Below, one piece after another: positions 8,252 to 17,537 of a stretch of 64,000 nt of DNA. Within the stretch, counting starts at the first letter, position 1; each line of letters begins with the position of its first letter. This DNA is from Leadbetterella sp040829825. Its GTDB lineage: Bacteria > Bacteroidota > Bacteroidia > Cytophagales > Spirosomataceae. The DNA lies in the NCBI RefSeq assembly GCF_040829825.1, contig NZ_JBFOLH010000003.1; one strand, 5' to 3'. The position numbers and the translations under genes were made by a program. The notes beneath the pieces were generated by a model. That model was not told the origin of the DNA and ran no database searches. It saw only the letters and a list, made by a program, of their open reading frames with translations.

Positions 8252-11200
8252 ATGAACAGCGCCGTACTATCGATACTGGATAAAATAGCCGATTATAAGA
8301 GAAAATTGTACAAGAACCAGCTGATTAAAGGGTTATTGATCAGCATGGCTCTCATTATAGGTGCATTTCTTGTAGTGAATTCACTGGAATACTTCGGTCG
8401 TTTCGGAACGGCCTTCCGCCTGGTTCTATTACTGGGCTTTATCGGCGTATCGGCGTATACTCTTACACAATATATCCTGAAACCGGCGTTTCACCTGTTC
8501 CATATTAATCAACCTATCAGTGATGAAGAAGCCGCTGTACAGATCGGACGGTTCTTTCCGGATGTAAAAGACAAACTCTTGAATACTCTGCAGCTCTCAC
8601 GGTTGTCTTCTACAGAAAACGCGCTGTTAGAAGCGGGTATTGCCCAAAAAACAGAAGAGCTTCGCCTGGTTCGCTTCGCAGATGCCATTAACCTTCGGGA
8701 GAACCGGAAGTACCTGAAATATGCTATTCCGCCTCTAGCACTGGTGCTCCTGATTTCAGCTATCGCCCCCAAATTTTTCAGCAGTACCGAACGGATCGTA
8801 AAATTCAATAAAACTTTTGCCGAGCCGGCCCCTTTCCAATTTGAAATACTCAATAAAAACCTGGATGCTATTCAGCACGAAGATTTCAAGCTGGATCTCC
8901 GCCTGATCGGTAACTCGCTTCCCGAAGAAGTTTTCCTGGTCTCCAATGGCCGTAAATACAAGATGAATATTTCTGACGAGCGTACGTTCGACTATACGTT
9001 CAGCCACATCCAGGAAAGCACCGATTTCCATTTCCTTGCCGGCGGGTATACTTCTAATTCTTTCCGGATAAACCTGGTTTCACGGCCCAATCTTTTGTCG
9101 TTCAGCGTTTCGCTCAAATACCCGCCTTACCTGGGTAAACCATCAGAAGAGTTTGACAATGTGGGTAACCTGGTGGTTCCGGAAGGCACACTGATCCGTT
9201 GGGTTTTCAAAACCAATGAAACCGACAGCTTCGAGATGGTCTTTGACAGCACTGAAAAGATTAATGTGGAAAAAGGTTTATTCTCTGATTACAACTATCA
9301 GAAAAAAATATCCGGAACTACGGCGTATGAGATCGTATTGAAGAATGCCAACTCCAGCAATGCCGACCCTATCAATTACTTTATTAACGTTATCCCCGAC
9401 AGATATCCACAAATCAACTTTGAACAGATTTCTGATTCTTCCCTGTATAACTATATCGGGATAGGTGGGACCATCTCTGACGACTACGGTATTTCTGATT
9501 TCCGGTTTGCTTACCGGAAAACCAATGAGAAAAACTTTAAGCTTATCCCTATACCCTTTAATAAAACTTCTTTATCGCAAACCTTCTTTTACCAGGTTGA
9601 CCTCGATGTACTTGGCCTTCAGAAAAACGATCAGCTGGAATACTACCTCATCGTTACCGACAATGACGGGGTTAACGGAAAAAAATCGACCAAATCTTCT
9701 CTTTTAACCTTCCGTATGCCTACTGTAGAAGAATATGCACAGGATGTGGAAAAAGAAGTGAATAAAACCCACGACAAATTTGAAGAGCTGGTGAAAAAGT
9801 CGAAAGACTTTAAAAAAGACCTGAATACCCTTGAAAACGAATTAAAGAAAAAGAAAGAAACCGACTTTCAGGATAAAAAAGACCTGGAACGCCTCTTAAA
9901 CAAGAAAGAAGAATTAAACAAAGAATTACAGTCTTTAAAAGATCAGCTACAGGAGCTGCTGGAAAAACAAAATCGTTTTGACCGGCTGGATCCGAAGCTG
10001 ACCGATAAAATGGAAATGCTTCAAAAGATGCTCAATGAGCTGATGAAGAACGAAGACTCCAAAGTGCTGGAAGAGCTAAAAAGAATGCTGGAGAAGAGCC
10101 TGGACGAAAAATCGCTCGATCAGCTGGAAAAGTATAACCGTCAGCAACGCAACCTGGACAAAGAGCTCGACAGAACGCTTAACCTGTTTAAAGATCTTCA
10201 ACGCAAGCAGAAAATAGAGGAAACCGTAAAAAATCTTCGCGATATGAGCGAAAAACAGGAAGAGCTTTCCGAAAAAGCCGGGAAAGAAGAAAGCCAGAAC
10301 CTCGAAAAAGAGCAGGACCAGCTGAACAAAGAATTTGAAAATCTTTCTAAAAAACTGGAAGATATTGAAAAGCAAAGTAACGAGCTGAACAAATCATTTG
10401 ATGCCCGCGAAGAAGAACAAAAAGATATCAGCCAGGAACAGAAAAGCGCTAAATCTAACCTGCAACAGAAGAAAAACGATTCAGCGGCAAAATCGCAAAA
10501 GAATGCAGCGCAGAAAATGAAGAAAATGGCAGATGCACTCGAAGAGCAAATGCAGTCAGCTGAAATGCAGCAGGCACATGTAGATATGAATGCACTGCGT
10601 GAAATACTGGAAAACCTGATAAAAATATCTCATGATCAGGAGCGGATCATGAAGAACTTCCGCACGATAGCCGTATCAGACCCCCGGTTCATACCGCTCT
10701 CCCAAGAGCAGCTGAATATCTCAAATGATGCCAAGATTATTGAGGATTCTCTTTTTGCCCTGGCCGGCAGGGTAATGCAGCTGGAGGCTATGGTTACCAA
10801 GGAAGTTACCTCTATGAAGAACAATATTGATGAATCGGTTAAGCTGATCCGTGAACGTAAGCTTCCGAATGCAGCCTCCAAACAACAGTCGAGCATGACC
10901 TCTATGAATAACCTGGCGCTTATGTTGAGTGATGTATTCAAGCAAATGCAGCAGCAAATGTCTTCATCAGGATCAGGAGAAGGGGAGAAGCCGGGCAACG
11001 AATCGGGTGAGTTTGGCAAGAAACAAAAAATGATCAACGAGCGCTTGCAGGGGATAGGGAGCGAAGGAAAAACCCAAAAAGAAATATCAGAGGAGATTGC
11101 GAAGATTGTTAACGAGCAGGCCAAACTCAGGAAACAACTCCAGGAAATGCAGGAAAAGATGAACGGTACCGAAGCCGGTAAAAAGCTCGGAAATGAACTG

Positions 11201-11512
11201 AAGGATATCCAAAAAGAGATGGAAAAATCGGAGGAAGACCTGGTCAATAAGCGGATCAGCCCTGAATTAAAACGCCGCCAACGCGGTATAGAAACGCGGC
11301 TGCTGGAAGCCGATAAAGCTATAAAAGAACAGGAGATGGACCCTACACGACAATCGCGTACGGCCACTAAATTTAATAAACCCAGTCCGCCGGACCTGGA
11401 AAAATTCAAAAAGGAGAAAGAAAAGCAGGTAGAGCTACTCCGGACTACCCCGCCCAATTTTACTCCTTTCTATAAAAACCAAACGGATAACTATTTTAAA
11501 AGGATAAATTAA
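8252..11512 (+). CDS. DUF4175 family membrane protein with long coiled coil
   Basis: A 1086-residue protein of a Bacteroidota-restricted family of unknown function. Two hydrophobic helices lie near residues 24-44 and 54-76 and a third near 152-170, then a large beta-rich region. From about residue 490 to 700 there is a highly charged Lys/Glu/Leu coiled coil (repeats such as LEKEQDQLNKEFENLSKKLE), followed by further helical Gln/Met-rich sequence to the end. The predicted form is an inner-membrane protein with a long extra-membrane rod. It is followed by two parS-like palindromes and mnmG. An origin-proximal membrane protein with a long rod could tether something, but that is speculation. Confidence 0.8.
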   Translation: MNSAVLSILDKIADYKRKLYKNQLIKGLLISMALIIGAFLVVNSLEYFGRFGTAFRLVLLLGFIGVSAYTLTQYILKPAFHLFHINQPISDEEAAVQIGRFFPDVKDKLLNTLQLSRLSSTENALLEAGIAQKTEELRLVRFADAINLRENRKYLKYAIPPLALVLLISAIAPKFFSSTERIVKFNKTFAEPAPFQFEILNKNLDAIQHEDFKLDLRLIGNSLPEEVFLVSNGRKYKMNISDERTFDYTFSHIQESTDFHFLAGGYTSNSFRINLVSRPNLLSFSVSLKYPPYLGKPSEEFDNVGNLVVPEGTLIRWVFKTNETDSFEMVFDSTEKINVEKGLFSDYNYQKKISGTTAYEIVLKNANSSNADPINYFINVIPDRYPQINFEQISDSSLYNYIGIGGTISDDYGISDFRFAYRKTNEKNFKLIPIPFNKTSLSQTFFYQVDLDVLGLQKNDQLEYYLIVTDNDGVNGKKSTKSSLLTFRMPTVEEYAQDVEKEVNKTHDKFEELVKKSKDFKKDLNTLENELKKKKETDFQDKKDLERLLNKKEELNKELQSLKDQLQELLEKQNRFDRLDPKLTDKMEMLQKMLNELMKNEDSKVLEELKRMLEKSLDEKSLDQLEKYNRQQRNLDKELDRTLNLFKDLQRKQKIEETVKNLRDMSEKQEELSEKAGKEESQNLEKEQDQLNKEFENLSKKLEDIEKQSNELNKSFDAREEEQKDISQEQKSAKSNLQQKKNDSAAKSQKNAAQKMKKMADALEEQMQSAEMQQAHVDMNALREILENLIKISHDQERIMKNFRTIAVSDPRFIPLSQEQLNISNDAKIIEDSLFALAGRVMQLEAMVTKEVTSMKNNIDESVKLIRERKLPNAASKQQSSMTSMNNLALMLSDVFKQMQQQMSSSGSGEGEKPGNESGEFGKKQKMINERLQGIGSEGKTQKEISEEIAKIVNEQAKLRKQLQEMQEKMNGTEAGKKLGNELKDIQKEMEKSEEDLVNKRISPELKRRQRGIETRLLEADKAIKEQEMDPTRQSRTATKFNKPSPPDLEKFKKEKEKQVELLRTTPPNFTPFYKNQTDNYFKRIN

Positions 11513-11513
11513 A

Positions 11514-11555
11514 AGTTTCACGTGAAACATTCAGACTTATGTTTCACGTGAAACA
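11514..11555. promoter_or_regulatory. parS: Two parS-type ParB-binding palindromes
   Basis: Two 16-bp palindromes lie between the DUF4175 stop and the mnmG start. The right copy (11540-11555) reads TGTTTCACGTGAAACA, identical to the widely conserved chromosomal parS consensus. The left copy (11514-11529) reads AGTTTCACGTGAAACA, with one change at the outermost base. Their centres are 26 bp apart. parS sites nucleate ParB and normally mark the origin-proximal chromosome. The 16-base match plus duplication makes chance very unlikely. The right copy ends 9 bp before the mnmG ATG. Confidence 0.85.
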
Positions 11556-11564
11556 TCAAAGTGT

Positions 11565-13427
11565 ATGTTTAGTAAATACGATGTAATTGTGGTAGGGGCC
11601 GGCCATGCCGGGTGTGAAGCTGCTCATGCGGCGGCTGTAATGGGTTCACAGGTTCTTTTGGTTACCATGAATCTTCAAACCATTGCTCAAATGTCGTGTA
11701 ACCCGGCAATGGGCGGCGTGGCTAAAGGACAAATTGTGCGTGAAATAGATGCCCTCGGTGGTATGTCGGGTATCGTTTCCGATGAAACCATGATCCAGTT
11801 TCGAATGCTGAACCGCTCGAAAGGTCCTGCCATGTGGTCGCCCAGGTGCCAGTCAGACCGGATGGAGTTTGCCCTTAATTGGCGGGATAAGCTTGAGAAA
11901 AATTCAAATGTTTCATTCTGGCAGGAAATGGTAACCGATATCCTGGTTGAAAACGGACAGGCCACAGGCATTAAAACATCGCTCGGGTTAGAAATAAAAG
12001 CTAAAACCGTAGTATTGACCAACGGTACATTTCTTAACGGGCGTATACATATTGGTGAAAAGAACTTCGGCGGGGGCAGGACAGGGGAGTCAGCTGCTTT
12101 TGGAATAACCGAAAAGCTGGTATCCCTGGGCTTTGAATCGGGTAGAATGAAAACCGGAACACCCCCCCGGGTAGATGGAAGAACCATCAATTATGAGGCC
12201 ATGCAGGAGCAGTTGGGCGATGAAAACCCTGAAAAGTTCTCGTATACCGATACTCCTCATTTAATAAAACAAAATTCCTGCTGGATCAGTTACACCAATA
12301 CGGCTGTACACGAAGAGCTCCGTAAAGGCTTTGATAAATCACCCATGTTTAACGGGAGAATTAAAGGCCTGGGCCCACGGTATTGTCCATCGGTAGAAGA
12401 TAAAATCAACCGCTTTGCCGAGAAAGACAACCACCAGATCTTCCTGGAGCCCGAGGGGCGTACTACTATAGAAATGTATGTAAACGGCTTTTCAACCTCT
12501 TTGCCAGAGGATATTCAATATGCGGCCATCACCAAAATACCGGGTTTTGAAAATGTAAAAATGCTACGCCCCGGATATGCCATTGAGTACGATTACTTTC
12601 CGCCCACCCAATTAAAGCTTACCCTTGAAACCCGTTTGGTAGAAAACCTGTTCTTTGCCGGGCAAATTAACGGTACTACCGGGTACGAAGAAGCCGGCGC
12701 CCAGGGGCTAATAGCAGGTATAAATGCCCACAGAAAAGCCCATGAGCTAAGTGAATTTTACCTTAAAAGAGATGAAGCCTACATTGGTGTTCTCATTGAC
12801 GACCTGGTAAATAAAGGAACAGATGAACCGTACCGGATGTTTACCTCCCGTGCTGAATTCAGAACGATCTTACGGCAGGATAACGCCGATATACGTTTGA
12901 CTCCAAAAGGATATGAAATAGGCCTGGCTTCAGATGAAAGGCTGAAAAAGGTAGAAGAGAAGATTAAAAAATCAGAAGAACTGATCCGGAAAATGGAGCA
13001 AACCAAGGTAGCTCCTGAAGAAATCAACCCGTATTTAACCCGGATAAGCTCTGCCCCAATCAAAGAAAAAAGTACTTTCTATAACCTCCTTAAACGCCCT
13101 GAATTAAGCATTGCCGCGTTATCGGGTAACGATGAAATCTTTGATTCTGTTATTACGGGGTATACAAAAGACCAGAAAGAGCAGGCGGAAATCAAAATCA
13201 AATATGAAAAATACATAGAAAAAGAATTGCTGCTGGCCGAAAAAATGTCGCGACTGGATGAAATCAAATTAAATCCCGATTTCAACTATACAGCTCTAAA
13301 GTCGCTTTCTATTGAAGCAAGGCAGAAATTATCGTCGGTGAAGCCCATGAACCTGGGTCAGGCCTCCCGCATTAGCGGAGTATCACCGGCGGATATTTCA
13401 GTACTGATGTTATACCTTGGCCGTTAA
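11565..13427 (+). CDS. mnmG: tRNA uridine-34 5-carboxymethylaminomethyl synthesis enzyme MnmG
   Basis: A 620-residue FAD enzyme that, with MnmE, adds the carboxymethylaminomethyl group to wobble uridine 34 of several tRNAs. The N-terminus shows the dinucleotide-binding loop VVGAGHAGCEAAHAA. Further family blocks include SCNPAMGGVAKGQIVREIDALGG, KTGTPPRVDGRT and GQINGTTGYEEAGAQGL, and the C-terminal helical tRNA-binding domain ends RISGVSPADISVLMLYL. Length matches the family. mnmG (gidA) is often beside the chromosomal origin, which fits the parS sites 9 bp upstream and the oriC-like region 1.7 kb downstream. MnmE is not in this window. Confidence 0.97.
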   Translation: MFSKYDVIVVGAGHAGCEAAHAAAVMGSQVLLVTMNLQTIAQMSCNPAMGGVAKGQIVREIDALGGMSGIVSDETMIQFRMLNRSKGPAMWSPRCQSDRMEFALNWRDKLEKNSNVSFWQEMVTDILVENGQATGIKTSLGLEIKAKTVVLTNGTFLNGRIHIGEKNFGGGRTGESAAFGITEKLVSLGFESGRMKTGTPPRVDGRTINYEAMQEQLGDENPEKFSYTDTPHLIKQNSCWISYTNTAVHEELRKGFDKSPMFNGRIKGLGPRYCPSVEDKINRFAEKDNHQIFLEPEGRTTIEMYVNGFSTSLPEDIQYAAITKIPGFENVKMLRPGYAIEYDYFPPTQLKLTLETRLVENLFFAGQINGTTGYEEAGAQGLIAGINAHRKAHELSEFYLKRDEAYIGVLIDDLVNKGTDEPYRMFTSRAEFRTILRQDNADIRLTPKGYEIGLASDERLKKVEEKIKKSEELIRKMEQTKVAPEEINPYLTRISSAPIKEKSTFYNLLKRPELSIAALSGNDEIFDSVITGYTKDQKEQAEIKIKYEKYIEKELLLAEKMSRLDEIKLNPDFNYTALKSLSIEARQKLSSVKPMNLGQASRISGVSPADISVLMLYLGR

Positions 13428-13515
13428 AACTCATTTAAATTTAAACCCATATACGATCTATATGAAAACTTCCAGGACAAGCCGGTTAAAACCCATCAGC
13501 ACTTCTCATGACCTG

Positions 13516-15102
13516 ATGAAATTGACCTGCTTTCTGTTGCTAAGCTTTATTGTGCTTTCGTGTGCACAAATTGTACCTCCCACCGGAGGTCAGAACGATA
13601 AAACACCACCCGAGCTGGTTTCTTCTTTCCCTGAAAATAAAACCCGGAATTTCAAAGGCCAGGAGTTCAAGCTGACCTTCGATGAGCTGGTGGATGCTTC
13701 CTCCCTGCAAAATGAACTATTTATTGTACCTGATCCGGGAAGTGCCTATGAAACCAAAGTAAAAAATAATACAGTAACCCTGAAATTTGACAAGCCACTC
13801 GCCGAGAACACCACCTATACACTCAACTTCAGAAACGGGATAAAAGATCTCACCGAAAGAAACCCGGCCAGAAATCTGAAGCTGGTTATCAGTACAGGAA
13901 ATGAACTGGATTCTTTACAGCTCACCGGCCTGGTAACCGACCTGTTTACAAAAGAGCCTAAGCTTGACGTAACCGTAGGCCTGTACCCTGCTGATACCCT
14001 GCCATTTTCCAAGAAAAAACCATTGTACTTTGTCAAAACAGACTCGTCAGGAAAATTCATGCTGGAGAACGTGAAAAACAACAAATATTTCCTGCTGGCC
14101 TTTACCGACAAAAACAACAACCTGCGTTATGATCAGAAAGAAGAATTCCTGGGCTTCCTGCCTGATAGTCTTCATCTGGAGTCAAACGTCAACCTCCCGG
14201 AAATAGAAGTATACCCGGCAGACCATTCCCGCAACAAAATCAAAAGAGCTATTTCAAGAGAAAACGAGTTTGTGGTTCAGCTGGATAAAAATGCTTTTAA
14301 AGCCAGGGTAAGCTACGAAAACCTGGACGATACCACCGCCTTGTCTTACCAGCTGGCCGGGAATCATCTTGACTTTTACAAACTGAAAGAAACCCTCCCG
14401 GATACGGTCAAAACGGTTATTTTACTTCAGGATTCGTTACTGGTAACCGATACCCTACGCCAGAAAATATATTTCAAGGAAGAAAGAAACAAAAAAAGGA
14501 AGCCGGCTACCTTAGCCGTTGGCAGCAACATTAAAAACGGGCAGGAACTTACCTCCAGTATCAGCTATGAGCTCTTCTTCGATAAACCCCTGGTAAGGGT
14601 GGATACCGGCCGTATCCGTTTCCTGACAGACACCCTGGAAAAAGAAAAAATAAACATACAATTAATTGATAATCAACATATTAATATAAAAGTAAAGACC
14701 CAGGCACAGCGAGAAACCGAGCTCACTCTCCCTGCCAATATATTTGAAAACTACCTGGGCGATATCAACACGGTAACGATATTCAAAAACCCCGTTCTGC
14801 AGCCCGATCAGACCGGTTTGCTGGAAGGCGAAACGGGAGACTCGGAACTTCCGAAAATAGCCATATTGCAAAGTGAACAGCGAAATAAAGAATTCGCCCG
14901 GCAACGTTTCACAGGTCGTTTTCTCTTCGAAAACATAGTGCCCGGCACATACCATATAACCGTTATTTACGATACCAACGATAACGGCATATGGGATCCC
15001 GGTGACCTGGAAAAGCTCATCCTGCCTGAAAAAATAGTGACCACCAAAGAGCCGCTCCGGGTAAGAGCCAATTATGAATTCAGAACATTAAAAATTGAAT
15101 AA
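13516..15102 (+). CDS. Lipoprotein with bacterial Ig-like domain
   Basis: A 528-residue protein from the ATG at 13516, giving a short type II signal peptide (MKLTCFLLLSFIVLSC) with the lipidated Cys at residue 16. An in-frame ATG at 13462 would add 18 residues and is an alternative. The mature N-terminus continues QIVPPTGGQNDKTPPELV into a Big_5-like Ig domain (KLTFDELVD, then TYTLNFRNGIKDLTE), followed by a beta-rich domain (SSGKFMLENVKNNKYFLLAFTD, then DKNNNLRYD) like a carboxypeptidase regulatory fold. This layout is common in Bacteroidota envelope lipoproteins of unknown role. It follows mnmG closely and ends at the oriC-like region. Confidence 0.8.
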   Translation: MKLTCFLLLSFIVLSCAQIVPPTGGQNDKTPPELVSSFPENKTRNFKGQEFKLTFDELVDASSLQNELFIVPDPGSAYETKVKNNTVTLKFDKPLAENTTYTLNFRNGIKDLTERNPARNLKLVISTGNELDSLQLTGLVTDLFTKEPKLDVTVGLYPADTLPFSKKKPLYFVKTDSSGKFMLENVKNNKYFLLAFTDKNNNLRYDQKEEFLGFLPDSLHLESNVNLPEIEVYPADHSRNKIKRAISRENEFVVQLDKNAFKARVSYENLDDTTALSYQLAGNHLDFYKLKETLPDTVKTVILLQDSLLVTDTLRQKIYFKEERNKKRKPATLAVGSNIKNGQELTSSISYELFFDKPLVRVDTGRIRFLTDTLEKEKINIQLIDNQHINIKVKTQAQRETELTLPANIFENYLGDINTVTIFKNPVLQPDQTGLLEGETGDSELPKIAILQSEQRNKEFARQRFTGRFLFENIVPGTYHITVIYDTNDNGIWDPGDLEKLILPEKIVTTKEPLRVRANYEFRTLKIE

Positions 15103-15452
15103 GCCTGTGGACAACCCTGTGTTTTTCTTGTGTAAAAGACCGGGGATAATGCCCGCGAATCCACAATTGGCCGGGTAGCTTGTGGTCATCTCCCGGACCT
15201 GTCTGAATAACTCAGCCAAATACACAGAAAGCAGTCGAATTATTCAGAAGCAAGTGAACATCTGAAACAGGAATAAAATTAATCCACAAAAAGAGAGCAA
15301 AGATTGAATTTCAAACAATTAAATGTTAATATCGTTAAAACTTATACACACGTTCACCCTTTTAACCACATGCCTGAAAAGTTTCCACAAATCAACACCT
15401 ATAGTATAAAACAATAGATTAAAATTAAATAGATTAAATTATTAATATTATC
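15103..15452. other. oriC: Candidate chromosomal replication origin (oriC)
   Basis: This 350 bp region between two genes has no plausible ORF. It holds a cluster of 9-mers close to the DnaA box TTATCCACA. Four match at 8 of 9 positions: 15106-15114 (minus strand), 15280-15288, 15342-15350 and 15362-15370. Two more match at 7 of 9: 15157-15165 and 15381-15389. The right 50 bp is almost pure A/T and contains an 11-bp direct repeat AATAGATTAAA at 15413-15423 and 15428-15438, like a DNA-unwinding element. mnmG and two parS sites lie within 4 kb. dnaA is not in the window, but it is often distant in this phylum. Genes to the left are transcribed toward the region, so the call is not certain. Confidence 0.62.
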
Positions 15453-17258
15453 ATGCTCAGGCAAATAATAAAACCGGTGATCATCCTGCTCCTGGGTTTC
15501 CATTTCTGCAGCGCGCAGGACCTTGAGCTGGCTTATACCTATTATAAGCAGGGAGAATATGATAAGGCGGCAGAAATATATAAAAAGCTCAGCGACGATA
15601 AGAAATATGCTTCGCTGATCCACATGGACTATGTGGCTGTTCTTTTTAAGCTTCGGGATTACGACACTGCTGAAAAGTTTATCAAGACACAGATCAGCCG
15701 CTATGGAAATACCATTTCTTACCGTGCAGACCTGGCCGAGGTGTATGAGAACAGCGGACGAAAAGAGCAGGCCATGCGTGAATTTGACAAGCTTATTGAT
15801 GAAGCTGCCGGTTCGGAAATGAAGGTTCTGGAGCTGATGAATTTCTTTTACAGGAACCAGAAGCTGGAGCTGCTGGTTAAGCTGATCCTGAAAGACCGTG
15901 AGGTAACAAAGAACCCGTATAAGCTGGATACCTGGCTGGCCAGAACGTATAACCTGCTGAATATGAAGGATAAGATGATAGAGGAGGTGCTGAGTTACGG
16001 CCGGAGAAACGGTAACCCGGATTATGTGAAGGCGACTATCCAGGATGCCTTTGTAACAGAAGATGAAATAAAATTCATAGAGACCCTTCTTTTTACCAGG
16101 ATACAGAATGAACCCAATGAAACCTTTTATTCGGAGATCCTGATCTGGTGGTTTGCCCAGAAAGGCGATTTCTCACGGGCGTTTATCCAGGCCCGCTCAC
16201 TGGATAAGAGACTGAACCAGGGAGGCAGTAAAGTGTTTGAGCTGGCTTACCAGAGCTACCAGTCGAAAGACTATAAAAACTCAGCCAGGATGTACCAGTA
16301 TATTATGGATGAATACCCTGACGGTGAATTGTATCCGTATGCAAGAACCTGGATGATCAAGAGCAAGGAAGAAGTTGTTAAAAATTCATATCCTATTGAA
16401 GATGAAGCAATAACAGACCTGATTGAACAATACAAACGTTTGATAGCCGACCTGGGCAATAACATTAAAACGGCAGAAGCCATGCGGAATATGGCCCTGC
16501 TGCAGGCTTTCTATCTTCATGATTACAGCGGGGCGATAAGTACGCTGGAAATGGCCATCCGGTCTATGAATAACAATCCGCGGTTCAGAGACCAGTGCAA
16601 GCTGGACATGGGCGATATTTATTTGCTCAAAGACGAGCCCTGGGAATCCACCCTGCTGTATATGCAGGTGGAAAAATCGCAGAAAGAAGACAACCTGGGA
16701 GAAATTGCGCGCCTGAAAAATGCCAAGCTTCAGTATTATACCGGGCAGTTTGCGCTTTCAAAAGACATCCTGGATATCCTGAAAAAAGCTACGTCAAAAG
16801 AGATTTCCAACGATGCCATGCAGCTCAGCCTGCTGATTGAAGATAACACGGGCCTGGATACTTCAGAAACGGCCCTGGCCCGTTTTTCAAAAGTAGACCT
16901 GCTGATCTTTCAGAACAAGTACGAAGAGAGCATCCGGGTGCTGGATACGCTGTATAAAGAGTACAATGCACATGCCCTGGCCGACGAAATCTTATGGCTA
17001 AGGGCCAATACCCTGCTGAAGGTAAACCGGATACCGGAAGCGGTGAATGACCTGAATACCATTGTGGAAAAGTATGCCGGGGATATCCTGGCCGATGATG
17101 CGCTGTTTTTGCTGGCGAGGGTTACCGATGAAAACCTGAAAGACAAGCAGAAAGCCATGGAGCTTTACCGGCGGGTTCTGACGGAATTTCCGGGAAGCAT
17201 ATTCAATGCCCAGGCAAGGATACGGTTCAGGGAGCTGAGGGGGGATTATGTGAATTAG
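15453..17258 (+). CDS. Exported TPR-repeat protein
   Basis: A 601-residue protein with a Sec signal peptide (MLRQIIKPVIILLLGFHFC, cleavage near SAQ) and tetratricopeptide repeats throughout. The first repeat is LELAYTYYKQGEYDKAAEIYKKL. The C-terminal repeats (EEVDAL-like spacing around DNLKDKQKAMELYRRVLTEFPGS) resemble those of BamD/YbgF-type periplasmic scaffolds. No enzyme motif is seen. It probably acts as a protein-protein scaffold in the periplasm. It begins directly at the edge of the oriC-like AT-rich segment, so its promoter would overlap that region. Confidence 0.8.
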   Translation: MLRQIIKPVIILLLGFHFCSAQDLELAYTYYKQGEYDKAAEIYKKLSDDKKYASLIHMDYVAVLFKLRDYDTAEKFIKTQISRYGNTISYRADLAEVYENSGRKEQAMREFDKLIDEAAGSEMKVLELMNFFYRNQKLELLVKLILKDREVTKNPYKLDTWLARTYNLLNMKDKMIEEVLSYGRRNGNPDYVKATIQDAFVTEDEIKFIETLLFTRIQNEPNETFYSEILIWWFAQKGDFSRAFIQARSLDKRLNQGGSKVFELAYQSYQSKDYKNSARMYQYIMDEYPDGELYPYARTWMIKSKEEVVKNSYPIEDEAITDLIEQYKRLIADLGNNIKTAEAMRNMALLQAFYLHDYSGAISTLEMAIRSMNNNPRFRDQCKLDMGDIYLLKDEPWESTLLYMQVEKSQKEDNLGEIARLKNAKLQYYTGQFALSKDILDILKKATSKEISNDAMQLSLLIEDNTGLDTSETALARFSKVDLLIFQNKYEESIRVLDTLYKEYNAHALADEILWLRANTLLKVNRIPEAVNDLNTIVEKYAGDILADDALFLLARVTDENLKDKQKAMELYRRVLTEFPGSIFNAQARIRFRELRGDYVN

Positions 17259-17405
17259 GGAGCTAGTTCCCGGGGAAGAGTTCGGGGCAGGAGAGTTAAG
17301 GGTAGCTAGCTGGGGTAGGGTAGTTTTGAGTGGAGAGTTCCGGGTAAAGAGTGGCGAGTAGATAACTTTAGTGAAAAGTTGAGGGTGGGGTAGGTGAGCA
17401 GGGTT
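17259..17405 (+). repeat. G-rich degenerate short repeats
   Basis: The plus strand of this intergenic stretch is strongly purine/G-rich and repeats a loose unit of about 12-20 bp around gaGAGTTccGGG (for example near 17277, 17291, 17334 and 17348). It is not coding. Such eroded GAGTT-type repeats occur between genes in many Bacteroidota genomes; their function is unknown. Confidence 0.45.
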
Positions 17406-17537
17406 TTAAAGGGCTTGTGCAAGGCAATAATGAACGGGTCTGTATGTGACCTGGCAGAATAAAAACGTCAGAATATAAACTATAGCTGAAAAAAAGGATC
17501 AAACAGGTAAGGGCAGAATTATTTAAAGAAAGTAGTT

